A stretch of 64,000 bases of DNA from Achromobacter sp. Root83. Its GTDB lineage: Bacteria > Pseudomonadota > Gammaproteobacteria > Burkholderiales > Burkholderiaceae_B. The position numbers were made by a program, and so were the translations under genes. Each line of letters opens with the position of its first letter. Position 1 is the first letter of the stretch. Below the pieces are notes generated by a model. The model made no database searches, was not told where the DNA came from, and saw nothing but the letters and a program-made list of their open reading frames with translations. This document shows positions 1-8,308 of the stretch, one piece after another. The DNA lies in assembly GCF_001428845.1 (NCBI RefSeq), contig NZ_LMIU01000023.1, positions 62,001 to 126,000 on the forward strand, written 5' to 3'.

Positions 1-1
1 C

Positions 2-307
2 GGCGCCATGTCGTCGATCGCGGCCCTGCCGTCGATCGCGGACGCTGTCGGCTCGAAGATCGAAGTATGGATGGACGGCGGCATCCGCTCGGGCCAGGAC
101 ATCCTGAAGGCCGTGGCGCTGGGCGCCCGCGGCACCATGATCGGCCGCGCCTTCCTGTATGGCCTGGGCGCATACGGCCAGGCTGGCGTGACCCGCACGC
201 TGGAGATCCTGTACAAGGAAATGGACACGACGATGGCGCTGTGCGGCCGCCGCTCGATCGAGCCCGGCGACCGCAGCATCCTGCTGCCGGGCACGTATCC
301 GAACTGA
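2..307 (+). CDS. FMN-dependent alpha-hydroxy-acid oxidase/dehydrogenase, C-terminal part (5' end outside window)
   Basis: The frame is open from the window edge and ends at TGA 305-307, so only the last 101 codons are present. The visible part carries the end of the TIM-barrel of the L-lactate dehydrogenase/glycolate oxidase family: [19 protein letters not shown], where the Asp-Gly-Gly-Ile-Arg segment binds the FMN phosphate, followed by [10 protein letters not shown] and a long C-terminal helix. Family members oxidise 2-hydroxy acids such as lactate, glycolate or mandelate to 2-oxo acids with FMN. The substrate-determining N-terminal half is missing, so lactate is only the commonest possibility. 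A strong terminator follows 20 bases after the stop, so this gene ends its own transcript. Confidence 0.9.
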   Translation, partial: GAMSSIAALPSIADAVGSKIEVWMDGGIRSGQDILKAVALGARGTMIGRAFLYGLGAYGQAGVTRTLEILYKEMDTTMALCGRRSIEPGDRSILLPGTYPN

Positions 308-327
308 GTCACGCCCCGCGTGGGGAC

Positions 328-362
328 ACGGCCCGGACAGCGATGTCCGGGCCGTATTTTTT
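328..362 (+). terminator. Rho-independent terminator of the alpha-hydroxy-acid oxidase gene
   Basis: A perfect 12-bp stem (328-339 with 344-355), loop GCGA, is followed by ATTTTTT. It sits between two converging genes (the oxidase gene on plus, the IclR gene on minus, ending at 381). Confidence 0.9.
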
Positions 363-380
363 GGGGCGCGCCCCGGCGGT

Positions 381-1223
381 TCAAGCGCCGTTGCCGGCTC
401 CCAGGAACTGGCTGGGGCGACGCAAGGCCGGGTCGAAGGGGTTGATCTGCGCCCCGACGGCGTCGGCCTCGCGGCGCAGCATTTCCACGATCAGGGGCAG
501 GCGTTCATCGCTGATGCGTTCAAGAGGGGCGGCCACGCTCAGGGCCGCGACGGTGACGCCGTTCGGGTCCTGGACCGGCACCGCCAGCCCCGCGATGTTG
601 GGAAACACGCCTTGGCCCTGGCTGCGCGCATAACGCAGTTCCAGGCATTCCTTGATGCGCACCCGCATGGAAATCTCGTCCACGAAACCCAGGTGGTGCA
701 GCCGCGGGATGTTGAAGCGGATAACTTCTTCGCGCTCGGCCTCGGGCAGGCTGGCCAGCAGCACCAGGCCGCCCTGGCCCATGCCCAGCGGCACACGGCC
801 GCCGATATCGCCCGTGTGCGAGCGCACGGGGAAAGCGCCGTCCACGCGGTCCACGCATACGGCATCGAAGCCGCTGCGCACCAACAGGAAGATGGTGTCG
901 TTAAGCATGCCGGACAAGCGCAGCAAGGCAGGCCGGTACAGGGTCCGCAGGCTTGACTGGTGATTGCCGGCGGCGGCGGCCAGGGAGAAGAAGGCCACGC
1001 TCAGTTGATAGCCCTTGCTTTGCGCCGGCTGTTCCACCACGCCTTCCTGCATCAGCCCCTGCAGCACGCGGTGCACGGTGGCCTGGGCCTGGCCGGTGCG
1101 GGCGGCGATATCGGTCAGGCGCAGCTTTTCGCCCTTGGCGTCGGCCAGCACGCGCAGCACGGCGAACGCGCGCTGCAACACGCCCAGGCCGCTGGATTCG
1201 TCGAGCGCTTCTGATTTCTTCAT
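381..1223 (-). CDS. IclR-family transcriptional regulator
   Basis: 280 residues, the usual IclR length. The N-terminal winged helix-turn-helix (about residues 10-75) includes LGVLQRAFAVLRVLADA, LTDIAARTGQAQATVHRVLQ and EGVVEQPAQSKGYQLS; the C-terminal effector-binding domain (about 90-265) contains VDRVDGAFPVRSHTGDIGGR and LAVPVQDPNGVTVAALSVA. The frame stays open upstream to 1409, but the ATG at 1223 matches the family's N-terminus and leaves the regulatory gap free. It is divergent from the cluster A transporter/oxidase operon and probably controls it by binding the two direct-repeat sites at 1269-1317. The effector is unknown; in this family it is often the catabolic substrate or an intermediate. 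Confidence 0.93.
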   Translation of the reverse strand: MKKSEALDESSGLGVLQRAFAVLRVLADAKGEKLRLTDIAARTGQAQATVHRVLQGLMQEGVVEQPAQSKGYQLSVAFFSLAAAAGNHQSSLRTLYRPALLRLSGMLNDTIFLLVRSGFDAVCVDRVDGAFPVRSHTGDIGGRVPLGMGQGGLVLLASLPEAEREEVIRFNIPRLHHLGFVDEISMRVRIKECLELRYARSQGQGVFPNIAGLAVPVQDPNGVTVAALSVAAPLERISDERLPLIVEMLRREADAVGAQINPFDPALRRPSQFLGAGNGA

Positions 1224-1268
1224 TATGTATTTCCGATAATCAAAATATCTAGTCGTATTTTTATCAGG

Positions 1269-1317
1269 AAATTCGATTGAATGGAAATACAGAACCAAAA
1301 ATTCGATTCTTCGGAAA
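1269..1317. promoter_or_regulatory. Paired IclR-type operator sites
   Basis: Two similar 19-base blocks lie at 1269-1287 and 1299-1317, exactly 30 bp apart (three helical turns). Each contains TTCGATT-N-(4 bases)GGAA, an imperfect dyad. IclR proteins commonly bind such paired dyads as a dimer of dimers. The sites lie between the IclR start and the promoter of the cluster A operon. Assignment to this regulator is inferred from position. Confidence 0.5.
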
Positions 1318-1324
1318 ACCCTAA

Positions 1325-1353
1325 TTGACCCGAAGTTTTGGCCACTTCTAGAC
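1325..1353 (+). promoter_or_regulatory. Candidate sigma-70 promoter of the cluster A operon
   Basis: TTGACC at 1325-1330 is followed after 16-17 bp by TCTAGA/CTAGAC (1347-1353). It is immediately downstream of the paired IclR-type sites and about 85 bp upstream of the ABC ATPase start. The -35 is good and the -10 weak, as expected for an activated promoter. Confidence 0.45.
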
Positions 1354-1437
1354 TGCCCCATCGAACAAGCCTTCAGGGGCGCCCGAGCGGCGAACACCTG
1401 GCGGCGCAAGGCCCGCTAGGGCTACGGGGTTTGGAAT

Positions 1438-2511
1438 ATGTCATTTCTGCGGCTGGACGATGTCTCCAAGAACTACGGCGACCTGCGCGTCGTCTCCGAC
1501 CTGAATCTGTCGGTTGAAAAGGGCGAGTTCGTTTCCCTGCTGGGGCCGTCGGGTTGCGGCAAGACCACCACCCTGCAGATGATCGCCGGCTTTGCCGACG
1601 TGACGCGAGGCTCGATCACGCTGGACGGGCGGGACATCACCCACGCCAAGCCGAACACGCGCGGCCTGGGCATCGTGTTCCAGAGCTATGCGCTGTTTCC
1701 GCACCTGACCGTCACGGACAACGTCGCCTTCGGCCTGAAGATGCGCAACGTGGAACGCGCCGAACGCCAGGATCGCGTGCGCGAGGCGCTGGCGCTGGTC
1801 AAGCTGGACAAGCATGCGGACCGGTTTCCGCGCGAACTCTCCGGTGGCCAGCGGCAACGCGTGGCGCTGGCGCGCGCGCTGGTGATCCGGCCGCCGGTGC
1901 TGCTGCTGGACGAACCCCTGTCCAACCTGGATGCCAAGCTGCGCGAAGAAATGCAGTTCGAACTGCGCGGCATCCAGCGCAAGATCGGGACCACCACCGT
2001 CATGGTCACGCATGACCAGGCCGAGGCCCTGTCCATCAGCGACCGCGTGGTCGTCATGCAGGACGGCCGCGCCACGCAGGTGGATGCGCCCTATCGCATG
2101 TACGAACATCCCCAAAGCGAGTTCATTTCGCGCTTCGTGGGCAAGACCAACCTGTTGCCGGGCCGCGTGGCGCGTTGCGGCGCGCAGGCCGAGGTCGAGA
2201 CCGGCGCCCTGAGCGTGCTTGTCGACGGCGAAGGCCTGCGCCACGGCGACACCGTGCAGTTGTCGCTGCGGCCGGAAAAGCTGGTGCCCGTGCCGGCCGG
2301 ACAAGGCAAGCTGGCCTGCGTCGTCAACACGCGCTATTTCCTGGGCAGCCAATGGATGTACGACCTGGATTCGCCGGTGGGCGCGCTGACCATCCTGACC
2401 CCTAACGACGGCCGCCGCCCGCACGACGACGGCGAGGCGATCGGCCTGGACTGGGCGGACGGCGTGCTGCGCGTATTGCGCGCACCCGCGGGCGCGGCGG
2501 CAGAGGCCTGA
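1438..2511 (+). CDS. ABC transporter ATP-binding protein, spermidine/putrescine (PotA-like) type
   Basis: 357 residues. Walker A is GPSGCGKTTTLQM (about 38-50), the signature LSGGQRQRVALARAL, Walker B VLLLDEPLSNLD and the H-loop MVTHDQAEAL; a C-terminal TOBE-type regulatory extension (about 240-355) marks the polyamine/iron/opine importer class (PotA/AfuC/OccP-like). It energises the two permeases encoded directly downstream (1-base gap to the next gene). First gene of cluster A, preceded by the IclR-controlled region. The substrate cannot be read from the ATPase; the adjoining oxidase genes suggest an amino compound rather than iron. Confidence 0.95.
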   Translation: MSFLRLDDVSKNYGDLRVVSDLNLSVEKGEFVSLLGPSGCGKTTTLQMIAGFADVTRGSITLDGRDITHAKPNTRGLGIVFQSYALFPHLTVTDNVAFGLKMRNVERAERQDRVREALALVKLDKHADRFPRELSGGQRQRVALARALVIRPPVLLLDEPLSNLDAKLREEMQFELRGIQRKIGTTTVMVTHDQAEALSISDRVVVMQDGRATQVDAPYRMYEHPQSEFISRFVGKTNLLPGRVARCGAQAEVETGALSVLVDGEGLRHGDTVQLSLRPEKLVPVPAGQGKLACVVNTRYFLGSQWMYDLDSPVGALTILTPNDGRRPHDDGEAIGLDWADGVLRVLRAPAGAAAEA

Positions 2512-2512
2512 C

Positions 2513-3403
2513 ATGGCGACCCTGACGCAACGCGGCGGCGCGGCCGCCGCGGCCAAGCCGCGCAACGAAGGCATGCTGGCCATCCTGGGTTCCATCCCGC
2601 TGGCCATCGTGTTCCTGACGCTGGTGCTGACGCCGCTGGCGCTGACCTTCGTGTTGTCCTTCCGCCCGTTCGACTACGCCACCGGCATCCAGCCCGGCCA
2701 CACCGTCGAACACTATCTGGCGGTGGTGACCGACAGCTACTTCCTGGAGATCTTCTGGCGCACTTTCTGGATCGCCGGCGTCACCACGCTGATCTGCGTG
2801 CTGATCGGCGCGCCCGAGGCCTACATCCTGTCACGCATGGGCAAGCCCTGGCGTTCGATCTTCCTGTTGGTGGTGCTGTCGCCGCTGCTGATTTCGCTGG
2901 TGGTGCGCGCCTTCGGCTGGAGCATGCTGCTGGGGCCGGGCGGCGCGATCGGCAAGGCCGCCGCCGCATTGGGACTGGGGCCGCTGCTGTATACGCCCAC
3001 CGCGGTCATCATCGGCCTGGTGCACGTGATGCTGCCGTTCATGGTGATTCCCGTCTGGACGTCCCTCCAGAAGCTGGACCCCGCCGTCGAGCATGCCGCG
3101 CTGTCGCTCAATGCCTCGCGCTTCCAGACGCTGACACGCATCGTGCTGCCGCAAGCCATGCCCGGCATCCTGTCAGGCAGCCTTATCGTCTTCGGCCTGT
3201 CGGCAAGTTCGTTCGCCATTCCCGCGTTGCTCGGCGGACGTCGCCTGAAGATGGTGGCGACCGTGGTGTACGACGAGTTCCTGACCGAGCTCAACTGGCC
3301 GCTGGGCGCGGCCATCGCGATCGTGCTGCTGGTGGTCAACGTGATCATCATGATGGCGTACAACCGCGTCGTCGAACGCTCTTACCGCCGCAGCCTCGGC
3401 TGA
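2513..3403 (+). CDS. ABC transporter permease, PotB-like
   Basis: 296 residues with about six hydrophobic membrane segments. The EAA loop that contacts the ATPase is visible as AALSLNASRFQTLTRIVLPQ (about residues 195-215). The extended N-terminus is Ala/Arg-rich and cytoplasmic. Start ATG 2513 follows the ATPase stop by one base, indicating coupled translation. It pairs with the next gene to form a heterodimeric inner-membrane channel of the polyamine/opine-uptake family. Confidence 0.94.
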   Translation: MATLTQRGGAAAAAKPRNEGMLAILGSIPLAIVFLTLVLTPLALTFVLSFRPFDYATGIQPGHTVEHYLAVVTDSYFLEIFWRTFWIAGVTTLICVLIGAPEAYILSRMGKPWRSIFLLVVLSPLLISLVVRAFGWSMLLGPGGAIGKAAAALGLGPLLYTPTAVIIGLVHVMLPFMVIPVWTSLQKLDPAVEHAALSLNASRFQTLTRIVLPQAMPGILSGSLIVFGLSASSFAIPALLGGRRLKMVATVVYDEFLTELNWPLGAAIAIVLLVVNVIIMMAYNRVVERSYRRSLG

Positions 3404-3423
3404 GCCCGCGCAAGGAATCGAAC

Positions 3424-4218
3424 ATGCAAAAGAACGGTCCCATCGCGCTGGCGTTCAACTTCCTGGTGGTGGCGTTCGTGTTGGCGCCGCTGGTCATCGT
3501 ATGCCTGGTCGCGTTCACGCCGGAGACGACGCTCACGGTGCCCACCACCGACTTCTCGCTGCGCTGGTTTCATGCGGTATTCGAGCATCCCAATTTCATG
3601 CAGGCCTTCAAGAACAGCCTGTGGCTGGCCTTCCTGTCGGCCAGCATCGCCGTGTGCCTGGCCGTGCCCGCGGCCATCGCCATCACGCGCTACCGCTTTC
3701 CTGGCCGCGACGTCCTGAACGGCCTGTTCCTGTCGCCCCTGATGATCCCGCACCTGGTGCTGGGCGTGGCGCTGCTGCGCTTTTTCGCGCTGATGGGCAT
3801 GGCCGGCAGTTTCCCGTGGCTGGTGGCCAGCCATGTGGTCGTCATCACGCCTTATGTGATGCGGCTGGTGATCGGCGCGCTGGTGGGCTTTGACCGGTCC
3901 ATCGAGCACGCGGCCCTGTCACTGGGCGCCAGCCGCGCCACCGTGTTCTTCCAGGTGACCTTGCCGCTCATCATCCCGGGCGTGTCGGGAGGCTGGCTGC
4001 TGGCCTTCATCAACAGCTTCGACGAATTGACGATGTCGGTGTTCATCACCGCCCCGTCGACGATCACGCTGCCCGTGCGCATGTACATGTACGCCACGGA
4101 GTCTATCGACCCGATGATGGCCGCGGTGTCCGCGTTGGTCATCGGGCTGACCGCCGTGACCATGCTGCTGCTCGACCGTGTGTATGGACTGGACCGTGTA
4201 CTGGTGGGGCAGAAATGA
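3424..4218 (+). CDS. ABC transporter permease, PotC-like
   Basis: 264 residues, about six membrane segments, EAA loop AALSLGASRATVFFQVTLPL (about 160-180), and the typical PotC C-terminal segment with SFDELTMSVFITAPSTITLP. The start is preceded by AAGGAATCG. It forms the channel with the preceding PotB-like protein. The organisation ATPase-PotB-PotC is the same as in cluster B (18217-20949), where the permeases are clearly related in sequence. Confidence 0.94.
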   Translation: MQKNGPIALAFNFLVVAFVLAPLVIVCLVAFTPETTLTVPTTDFSLRWFHAVFEHPNFMQAFKNSLWLAFLSASIAVCLAVPAAIAITRYRFPGRDVLNGLFLSPLMIPHLVLGVALLRFFALMGMAGSFPWLVASHVVVITPYVMRLVIGALVGFDRSIEHAALSLGASRATVFFQVTLPLIIPGVSGGWLLAFINSFDELTMSVFITAPSTITLPVRMYMYATESIDPMMAAVSALVIGLTAVTMLLLDRVYGLDRVLVGQK

Positions 4219-4255
4219 CGCCGCCGCCGATTGCCGCAAAGGGACCGATTGCGCC

Positions 4256-4597
4256 ATGGCAATACTGAAACGCCTGGCCGAAACCGGCCGGCCTCCTTTG
4301 ACGTTCACCTTTGACGGACGGGCCTGCACGGCCCTGGCCGGCGACACCGTGCTGACGGCCGTGCTGACGCAGGTCGACCATCTGCGCCATTCGGAATTCG
4401 GCGGCGCTCCGCGCGCGGGCTTCTGCATGATGGGGGCGTGCCAGGACTGCTGGGTACAACTTGAGGACGGCGACCGCGTGCGCGCCTGCTCCACTTACAT
4501 CGAGCCGGGCATGCGTCTGCAAAGCGTTCCGCTGGCACCCGCGTCGACGCCGGGCTCGCTAGCGGCCACCGCCTGGCCCGAGGACGACGCGCCATGA
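4256..4597 (+). CDS. (2Fe-2S)-binding small subunit of a heterotrimeric amine/amino-acid oxidase (HcnA/OoxA-like)
   Basis: 113 residues from ATG 4256 (an in-frame start at 4178 would run deep into the permease gene and does not resemble the family). The ferredoxin-like fold has cysteines at 57, 62, 65 and 78 in FCMMGACQDC...ACS, the plant-type [2Fe-2S] ligand pattern of the small subunits of hydrogen cyanide synthase, octopine/nopaline oxidase and D-hydroxyproline dehydrogenase. It would pass electrons from the FAD subunits onward. It overlaps the next gene by ATGA (4594-4597). Which of the family's substrates applies is unknown. Confidence 0.88.
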   Translation: MAILKRLAETGRPPLTFTFDGRACTALAGDTVLTAVLTQVDHLRHSEFGGAPRAGFCMMGACQDCWVQLEDGDRVRACSTYIEPGMRLQSVPLAPASTPGSLAATAWPEDDAP

Positions 4598-5979
4598 GCA
4601 GGGTGATGCCTGTGATCGTCGGTGCGGGGCCCGCCGGCGTGCGCGCCGCGCAGGCGTTGGCCGCGCAAGGATTGCGGCCCGTGATCCTGGACGAAGGGCT
4701 GCGCCCCGGCGGGCAGATCTACCGGCAGCCGCCGCCCGGATTCTCCCGCCCGAAATCTGCTTTGTATGGCTTTGAGCATCGCAAGGCCGATGCCGTGCAT
4801 CGCGCCATGGACAGTTTGTTGCCACAGGTGGAGTACCGTCCGGGCTGCCTGGTCTGGAACATCGAGGGTAAGACGCTGGACGTCCTGCGCGACGGCATCA
4901 GCACGTCGATTCCGTACACGCACCTGATCCTGGCCACGGGTGCCACCGATCGGGTGCTGCCGTTTCCCGGCTGGCTGACACCCGGCGTCTACACCCTGGG
5001 CGGGTCGCAAGTGGCCTTGAAGCACCAGGGTTGCGCGATCGGCTCCCGTGTGACGTTCATGGGGACCGGCCCCCTGCTCTATCTGGTGGCGTACCAGTAC
5101 GCCAAAGCCGGCGCCCGGGTGGCCGCGGTGCTGGACACGTCGCGTTTCGGCGACCGTCTGGCGGCCCTGCCCGGCATGCTGCGCGCGCCCGCCCTGCTGG
5201 GCAAGGGGCTCTACTACATGGCATGGCTGCGCGCGCATGGCGTGCCGTTGCGTAGCGGCGTGCGTCCGGTTGCGGTGCAAGGCGATACGCGCGTCACGGG
5301 TCTTTCCTACAGCCAGGGCGGTCAGGTGCACACGGTGGACTGCGACGCGGTGGCCTATGGGTTGGGGCTGCGCTCGGAAACCCAGCTTGCCAGCCTGGCC
5401 GGATGTGAATTCGAATTCAATACCCGGGACCGTAACTGGGTCCCCCGCCGCGATGCGGCCGGGCGCAGCAGCGTGGCCGGTGTCTATGTGGCGGGAGACG
5501 GCGCGGCGATCGGCGGCGCCGATGCGGCCGAGCTGGCGGGCGAACGCGCGGCGCTGGCCTTGCTGGAAGACACGGGTCATGCGCACGATGCGCGGCGCGC
5601 GCGGGAGCTTGAGGCCGGGCTTGCCGCCAATGGGCGCGTGCGCGCGGCGCTAGAGCGCGCTTTTCCGTTCCCGGAAGACTGGGCCACCGGCATCGCCGAC
5701 GATACGGTCATCTGCCGTTGCGAAGAGGTCTCCGCGGGCACGGTCCGCCAGGCCGTCCGCGAAACCGCCGCGCAGGAAATGAACCGGCTGAAGGCGCTGA
5801 CGCGCGTGGGGATGGGACGTTGTCAGGGCCGCATGTGCGGCGCCGCGGCGGCCGAGGTGCTGGCGCATGCCGTCGGCTGCGCTCCGGCGGAAGTGGGGCG
5901 GCTGCGCAACCAACCACCGGTCAAGCCTGTCCCGGTGCGCGTGGTGTCCCTTGAGCGCCCGAAAAAGGTGTCGGCATGA
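4594..5979 (+). CDS. FAD/NAD(P)-binding oxidoreductase subunit with C-terminal BFD-like [2Fe-2S] domain (HcnB/OoxA-like)
   Basis: 461 residues. The N-terminal dinucleotide fold is VIVGAGPAGVRAAQALAAQG, with RPGGQIYRQPP just after it; a second nucleotide-binding fold is central (TFMGTGPLLYLVAYQYAKAG) and the FAD-binding ending is GVYVAGDGAAIGGADAAELAG. The C-terminal BFD-like domain has Cys374/Cys376 (VICRCEEV) and Cys410/Cys415 (CQGRMC), which bind a second [2Fe-2S] cluster. It is the middle subunit of the heterotrimeric oxidase, between the small ferredoxin-like subunit and the DAO-type subunit; the start and stop overlap its neighbours by four bases each. Confidence 0.92.
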   Translation: MSRVMPVIVGAGPAGVRAAQALAAQGLRPVILDEGLRPGGQIYRQPPPGFSRPKSALYGFEHRKADAVHRAMDSLLPQVEYRPGCLVWNIEGKTLDVLRDGISTSIPYTHLILATGATDRVLPFPGWLTPGVYTLGGSQVALKHQGCAIGSRVTFMGTGPLLYLVAYQYAKAGARVAAVLDTSRFGDRLAALPGMLRAPALLGKGLYYMAWLRAHGVPLRSGVRPVAVQGDTRVTGLSYSQGGQVHTVDCDAVAYGLGLRSETQLASLAGCEFEFNTRDRNWVPRRDAAGRSSVAGVYVAGDGAAIGGADAAELAGERAALALLEDTGHAHDARRARELEAGLAANGRVRAALERAFPFPEDWATGIADDTVICRCEEVSAGTVRQAVRETAAQEMNRLKALTRVGMGRCQGRMCGAAAAEVLAHAVGCAPAEVGRLRNQPPVKPVPVRVVSLERPKKVSA

Positions 5980-7148
5980 TCCAGCGGATCGATACCGAGG
6001 TTGCCATCATCGGCGGCGGCATCGTCGGCGGCAGCGCCGCGCTGTTCCTGCGCCGCCAAGGCATTCCCGTGGTGCTGCTGGAGGCCGCGCTGTGCGGCGC
6101 CAAGGCCAGCGGCGTGAACTATGGCGGCGTGCGCCGCCAGGGACGCGGGCTGGAACAGATGCCATTGACGCGGCGCGCGCACGAGCTGTGGGGCCAACTG
6201 CCGGAGCTGATCGGCATCGACGGGGAATACGTGCGGTCAGGCCATCTCAAGCTGGCCTGCTCGGAAGCGGACCTGGCCGCGCTGGAGGCCTACCGCGAGC
6301 GCACCCGAGGCTTTGGCATGCACCTGGAAATGCTGGACCGCCGGGCGCTGGCTCAGCGTTTCGGCTGGCTGGGCCGGCACGTCGCGGGCGGCTCGTTTTG
6401 TCCAGACGACGGTCACGCCAATCCGCGGCTCGTATCGCCCGCCTTTGCGCGCGCGGCCAGCGCCCTGGGCGCCGACGTGCGCGAGGGCGTGAGCGTGACA
6501 TCCGCACGCCATGACGGGTTGCGCTTCATTGTGCGCGCGGGCGACGCGCTGGAAGTGCGGTCGCGCTACCTGCTCAATTGCGCGGGCGCCTGGGCGGGAC
6601 GCTTCGCCGAGGGTTTCGGGGAAGCCGTTCCCGAAACCTCCATCCATCCCCTGATGATGGTGACCGAACCCCTGCCCGTGTTCATGAGCGTGAGCCTCGG
6701 CGTGCAGGGAGGCGGCATCTACGCGCGCCAGGTCGCGCGCGGCAACTGCGTGATCGGGGGCGGACGCGGCGTGTCCCTGGATCCCGATTTCGCCCGCCCC
6801 GGGCGCGCCAACCTGGGCACGCTGATGGCCAATGCCGCCAAGCTGCTGCCCGTGCTGCGCGGCGCGCAGGTCATCCGCTTCTGGACGGGCGTGGAAGGCA
6901 ATATGCCCGACCACAACCCGGTGCTGGGCCCAAGCGCCACCGTGCCCGGACTGTTCCACGCATTCGGCCTGTCGGGCGCCGGTTTCCAGATCGGTCCCGC
7001 CGTGGGCGAGGTGCTGTCGGAACTGGTCGTCAACGGACATTCTTCCATTCCTATCGATGCCTTCCGCATTGAACGATACGCGGCCGCCGCTCACGGCGCC
7101 GTGGCTCGGCCTGAACGTGTTCGTGAGCAAACGCAGGAGTCACCATGA
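5976..7148 (+). CDS. FAD-dependent oxidoreductase, DAO family (HcnC/OoxB-like catalytic subunit)
   Basis: 390 residues. The Rossmann motif EVAIIGGGIVGGSAALFLRR is at residues 8-27, and the C-terminal FAD/substrate region contains FWTGVEGNMPDHNPVLGPS and FHAFGLSGAGFQIGPAVGEVL. D-amino-acid-oxidase-fold subunits of this kind oxidise the C-N bond of secondary amino acids, opines or D-amino acids. With the two preceding genes it should form a membrane-associated dehydrogenase passing electrons to the respiratory chain rather than making peroxide (known for relatives, not visible here). It overlaps the binding-protein gene by ATGA. Confidence 0.92.
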   Translation: MIQRIDTEVAIIGGGIVGGSAALFLRRQGIPVVLLEAALCGAKASGVNYGGVRRQGRGLEQMPLTRRAHELWGQLPELIGIDGEYVRSGHLKLACSEADLAALEAYRERTRGFGMHLEMLDRRALAQRFGWLGRHVAGGSFCPDDGHANPRLVSPAFARAASALGADVREGVSVTSARHDGLRFIVRAGDALEVRSRYLLNCAGAWAGRFAEGFGEAVPETSIHPLMMVTEPLPVFMSVSLGVQGGGIYARQVARGNCVIGGGRGVSLDPDFARPGRANLGTLMANAAKLLPVLRGAQVIRFWTGVEGNMPDHNPVLGPSATVPGLFHAFGLSGAGFQIGPAVGEVLSELVVNGHSSIPIDAFRIERYAAAAHGAVARPERVREQTQESP

Positions 7149-8215
7149 TGGATAAGAAACAGGGCGCGAAGCGTCCGAGCAAGGGGAAACGGCTGCTGGG
7201 CGCGGCGGTGATGACGCTGCTGTCGGCCGGAGCCATGGCGCAGCAGAAGACGCTGTACGTGGGCATGAACGGCGGCGACATGGAGCGCGCTTTCACGCAA
7301 CACGTGTTCCCGGAGTTCGAAAAGGCGAACAACGTCAAGGTCGTCGTCGTGCCCGGCACGTCGACCGACGTGCTGGCCAAGGCGCAGGCCTACAAGGACA
7401 AGCCCCAGATGCACGTCATGTTCCTGGACGACGGCATCATGGCGCGCGCCATTTCCATGGGCCTGTGCGAACAGCTGAATGATGATCCGGTGCTCAAGGA
7501 GCTTTACCCCACCGCCGTGATGAAGGACCGCATGGCGGCCGGCATCGACATCGGCATGACGGGCCTGGGCTACAACACCAAGATGTTCGCGGACAAGGGG
7601 TGGGCGCCGCCGACCTCGTGGATGGACCTGGCGGATCCGAAGTACAAGGGCAAGGTCGTGTTCCAGTCGGCGTCCGGCAGCACCTTCGGGCTGCATGGCT
7701 TCCTGATGTTCAACCGGATCGAAGGCGGCACCGATCAGAATTACGAGCCGGGCTTCAAGAAGTGGCCGTCCACCATCGGCCCCAACGTGCTGGAGTACAT
7801 CCCCAACTCGGCCAAGCTTGCTGAAATGATCCAGTCCAATGAAGCTGCGATCTTCCCGCTGACGCCCACCGCCATCGCCCGCCTGAAGAAGCGCGACATC
7901 CCGGTGGAATACGCCCAGCCCAAGGAAGGTTCCGTCATCCTGATGGTGGGCGAATGCGTCATCGCCAAGAACAGCGAACCGGAACTGTCCCAGAAGCTGG
8001 CGCTGTATCTGCTGTCGGCGAAGGCCCAGGCGAAGGCGCTGGAGATGGGCGGTCATTTCCCGTCCAACAAGAACGTCCAGGCGCCTGCCGACAGCGTTGA
8101 AGCGCTCAAGCGCTTCCAAGGCTACATGGCGAACGCTAAGATCCTGGACTGGGATCAGATCAACGCGGCCCGGCCGGCCTTCAACGCCCGCTGGAACCGC
8201 ACGGTCGAACGTTGA
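7145..8215 (+). CDS. ABC transporter periplasmic substrate-binding protein, PotD/AfuA-like
   Basis: 356 residues. A charged N-terminus (MMDKKQGAKRPSKGKR) is followed by a signal peptide ending near AGAMAQQ (about residue 35). The mature part has the two-lobed polyamine/opine-binding fold: KTLYVGMNGGDMERAFTQHV, VMFLDDGIMARAISMGLCEQL, YNTKMFADKGWAPPTSW and DLADPKYKGKVVF. AGGAG precedes the ATG at 7145. It is the last transport gene of cluster A; here the binding protein follows the oxidase genes, whereas in cluster B it comes first. The ligand is unknown. Confidence 0.93.
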   Translation: MMDKKQGAKRPSKGKRLLGAAVMTLLSAGAMAQQKTLYVGMNGGDMERAFTQHVFPEFEKANNVKVVVVPGTSTDVLAKAQAYKDKPQMHVMFLDDGIMARAISMGLCEQLNDDPVLKELYPTAVMKDRMAAGIDIGMTGLGYNTKMFADKGWAPPTSWMDLADPKYKGKVVFQSASGSTFGLHGFLMFNRIEGGTDQNYEPGFKKWPSTIGPNVLEYIPNSAKLAEMIQSNEAAIFPLTPTAIARLKKRDIPVEYAQPKEGSVILMVGECVIAKNSEPELSQKLALYLLSAKAQAKALEMGGHFPSNKNVQAPADSVEALKRFQGYMANAKILDWDQINAARPAFNARWNRTVER

Positions 8216-8308
8216 CGGCAGCGCGGCGCGCCGCCTGTGGATAAACCGCAGGCGCGCCCCGCGCGGCACGGCCAGGGCGCACGCGCCCGCAGACAGGCAA
8301 GGACCAGC

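Noticed and set aside
4256-7148. Hydrogen cyanide synthase (hcnABC)
   Set aside because: The subunit layout matches, but this family also includes opine and D-hydroxyproline oxidases; linkage to a polyamine-type importer and lack of other support make cyanide production unjustified.
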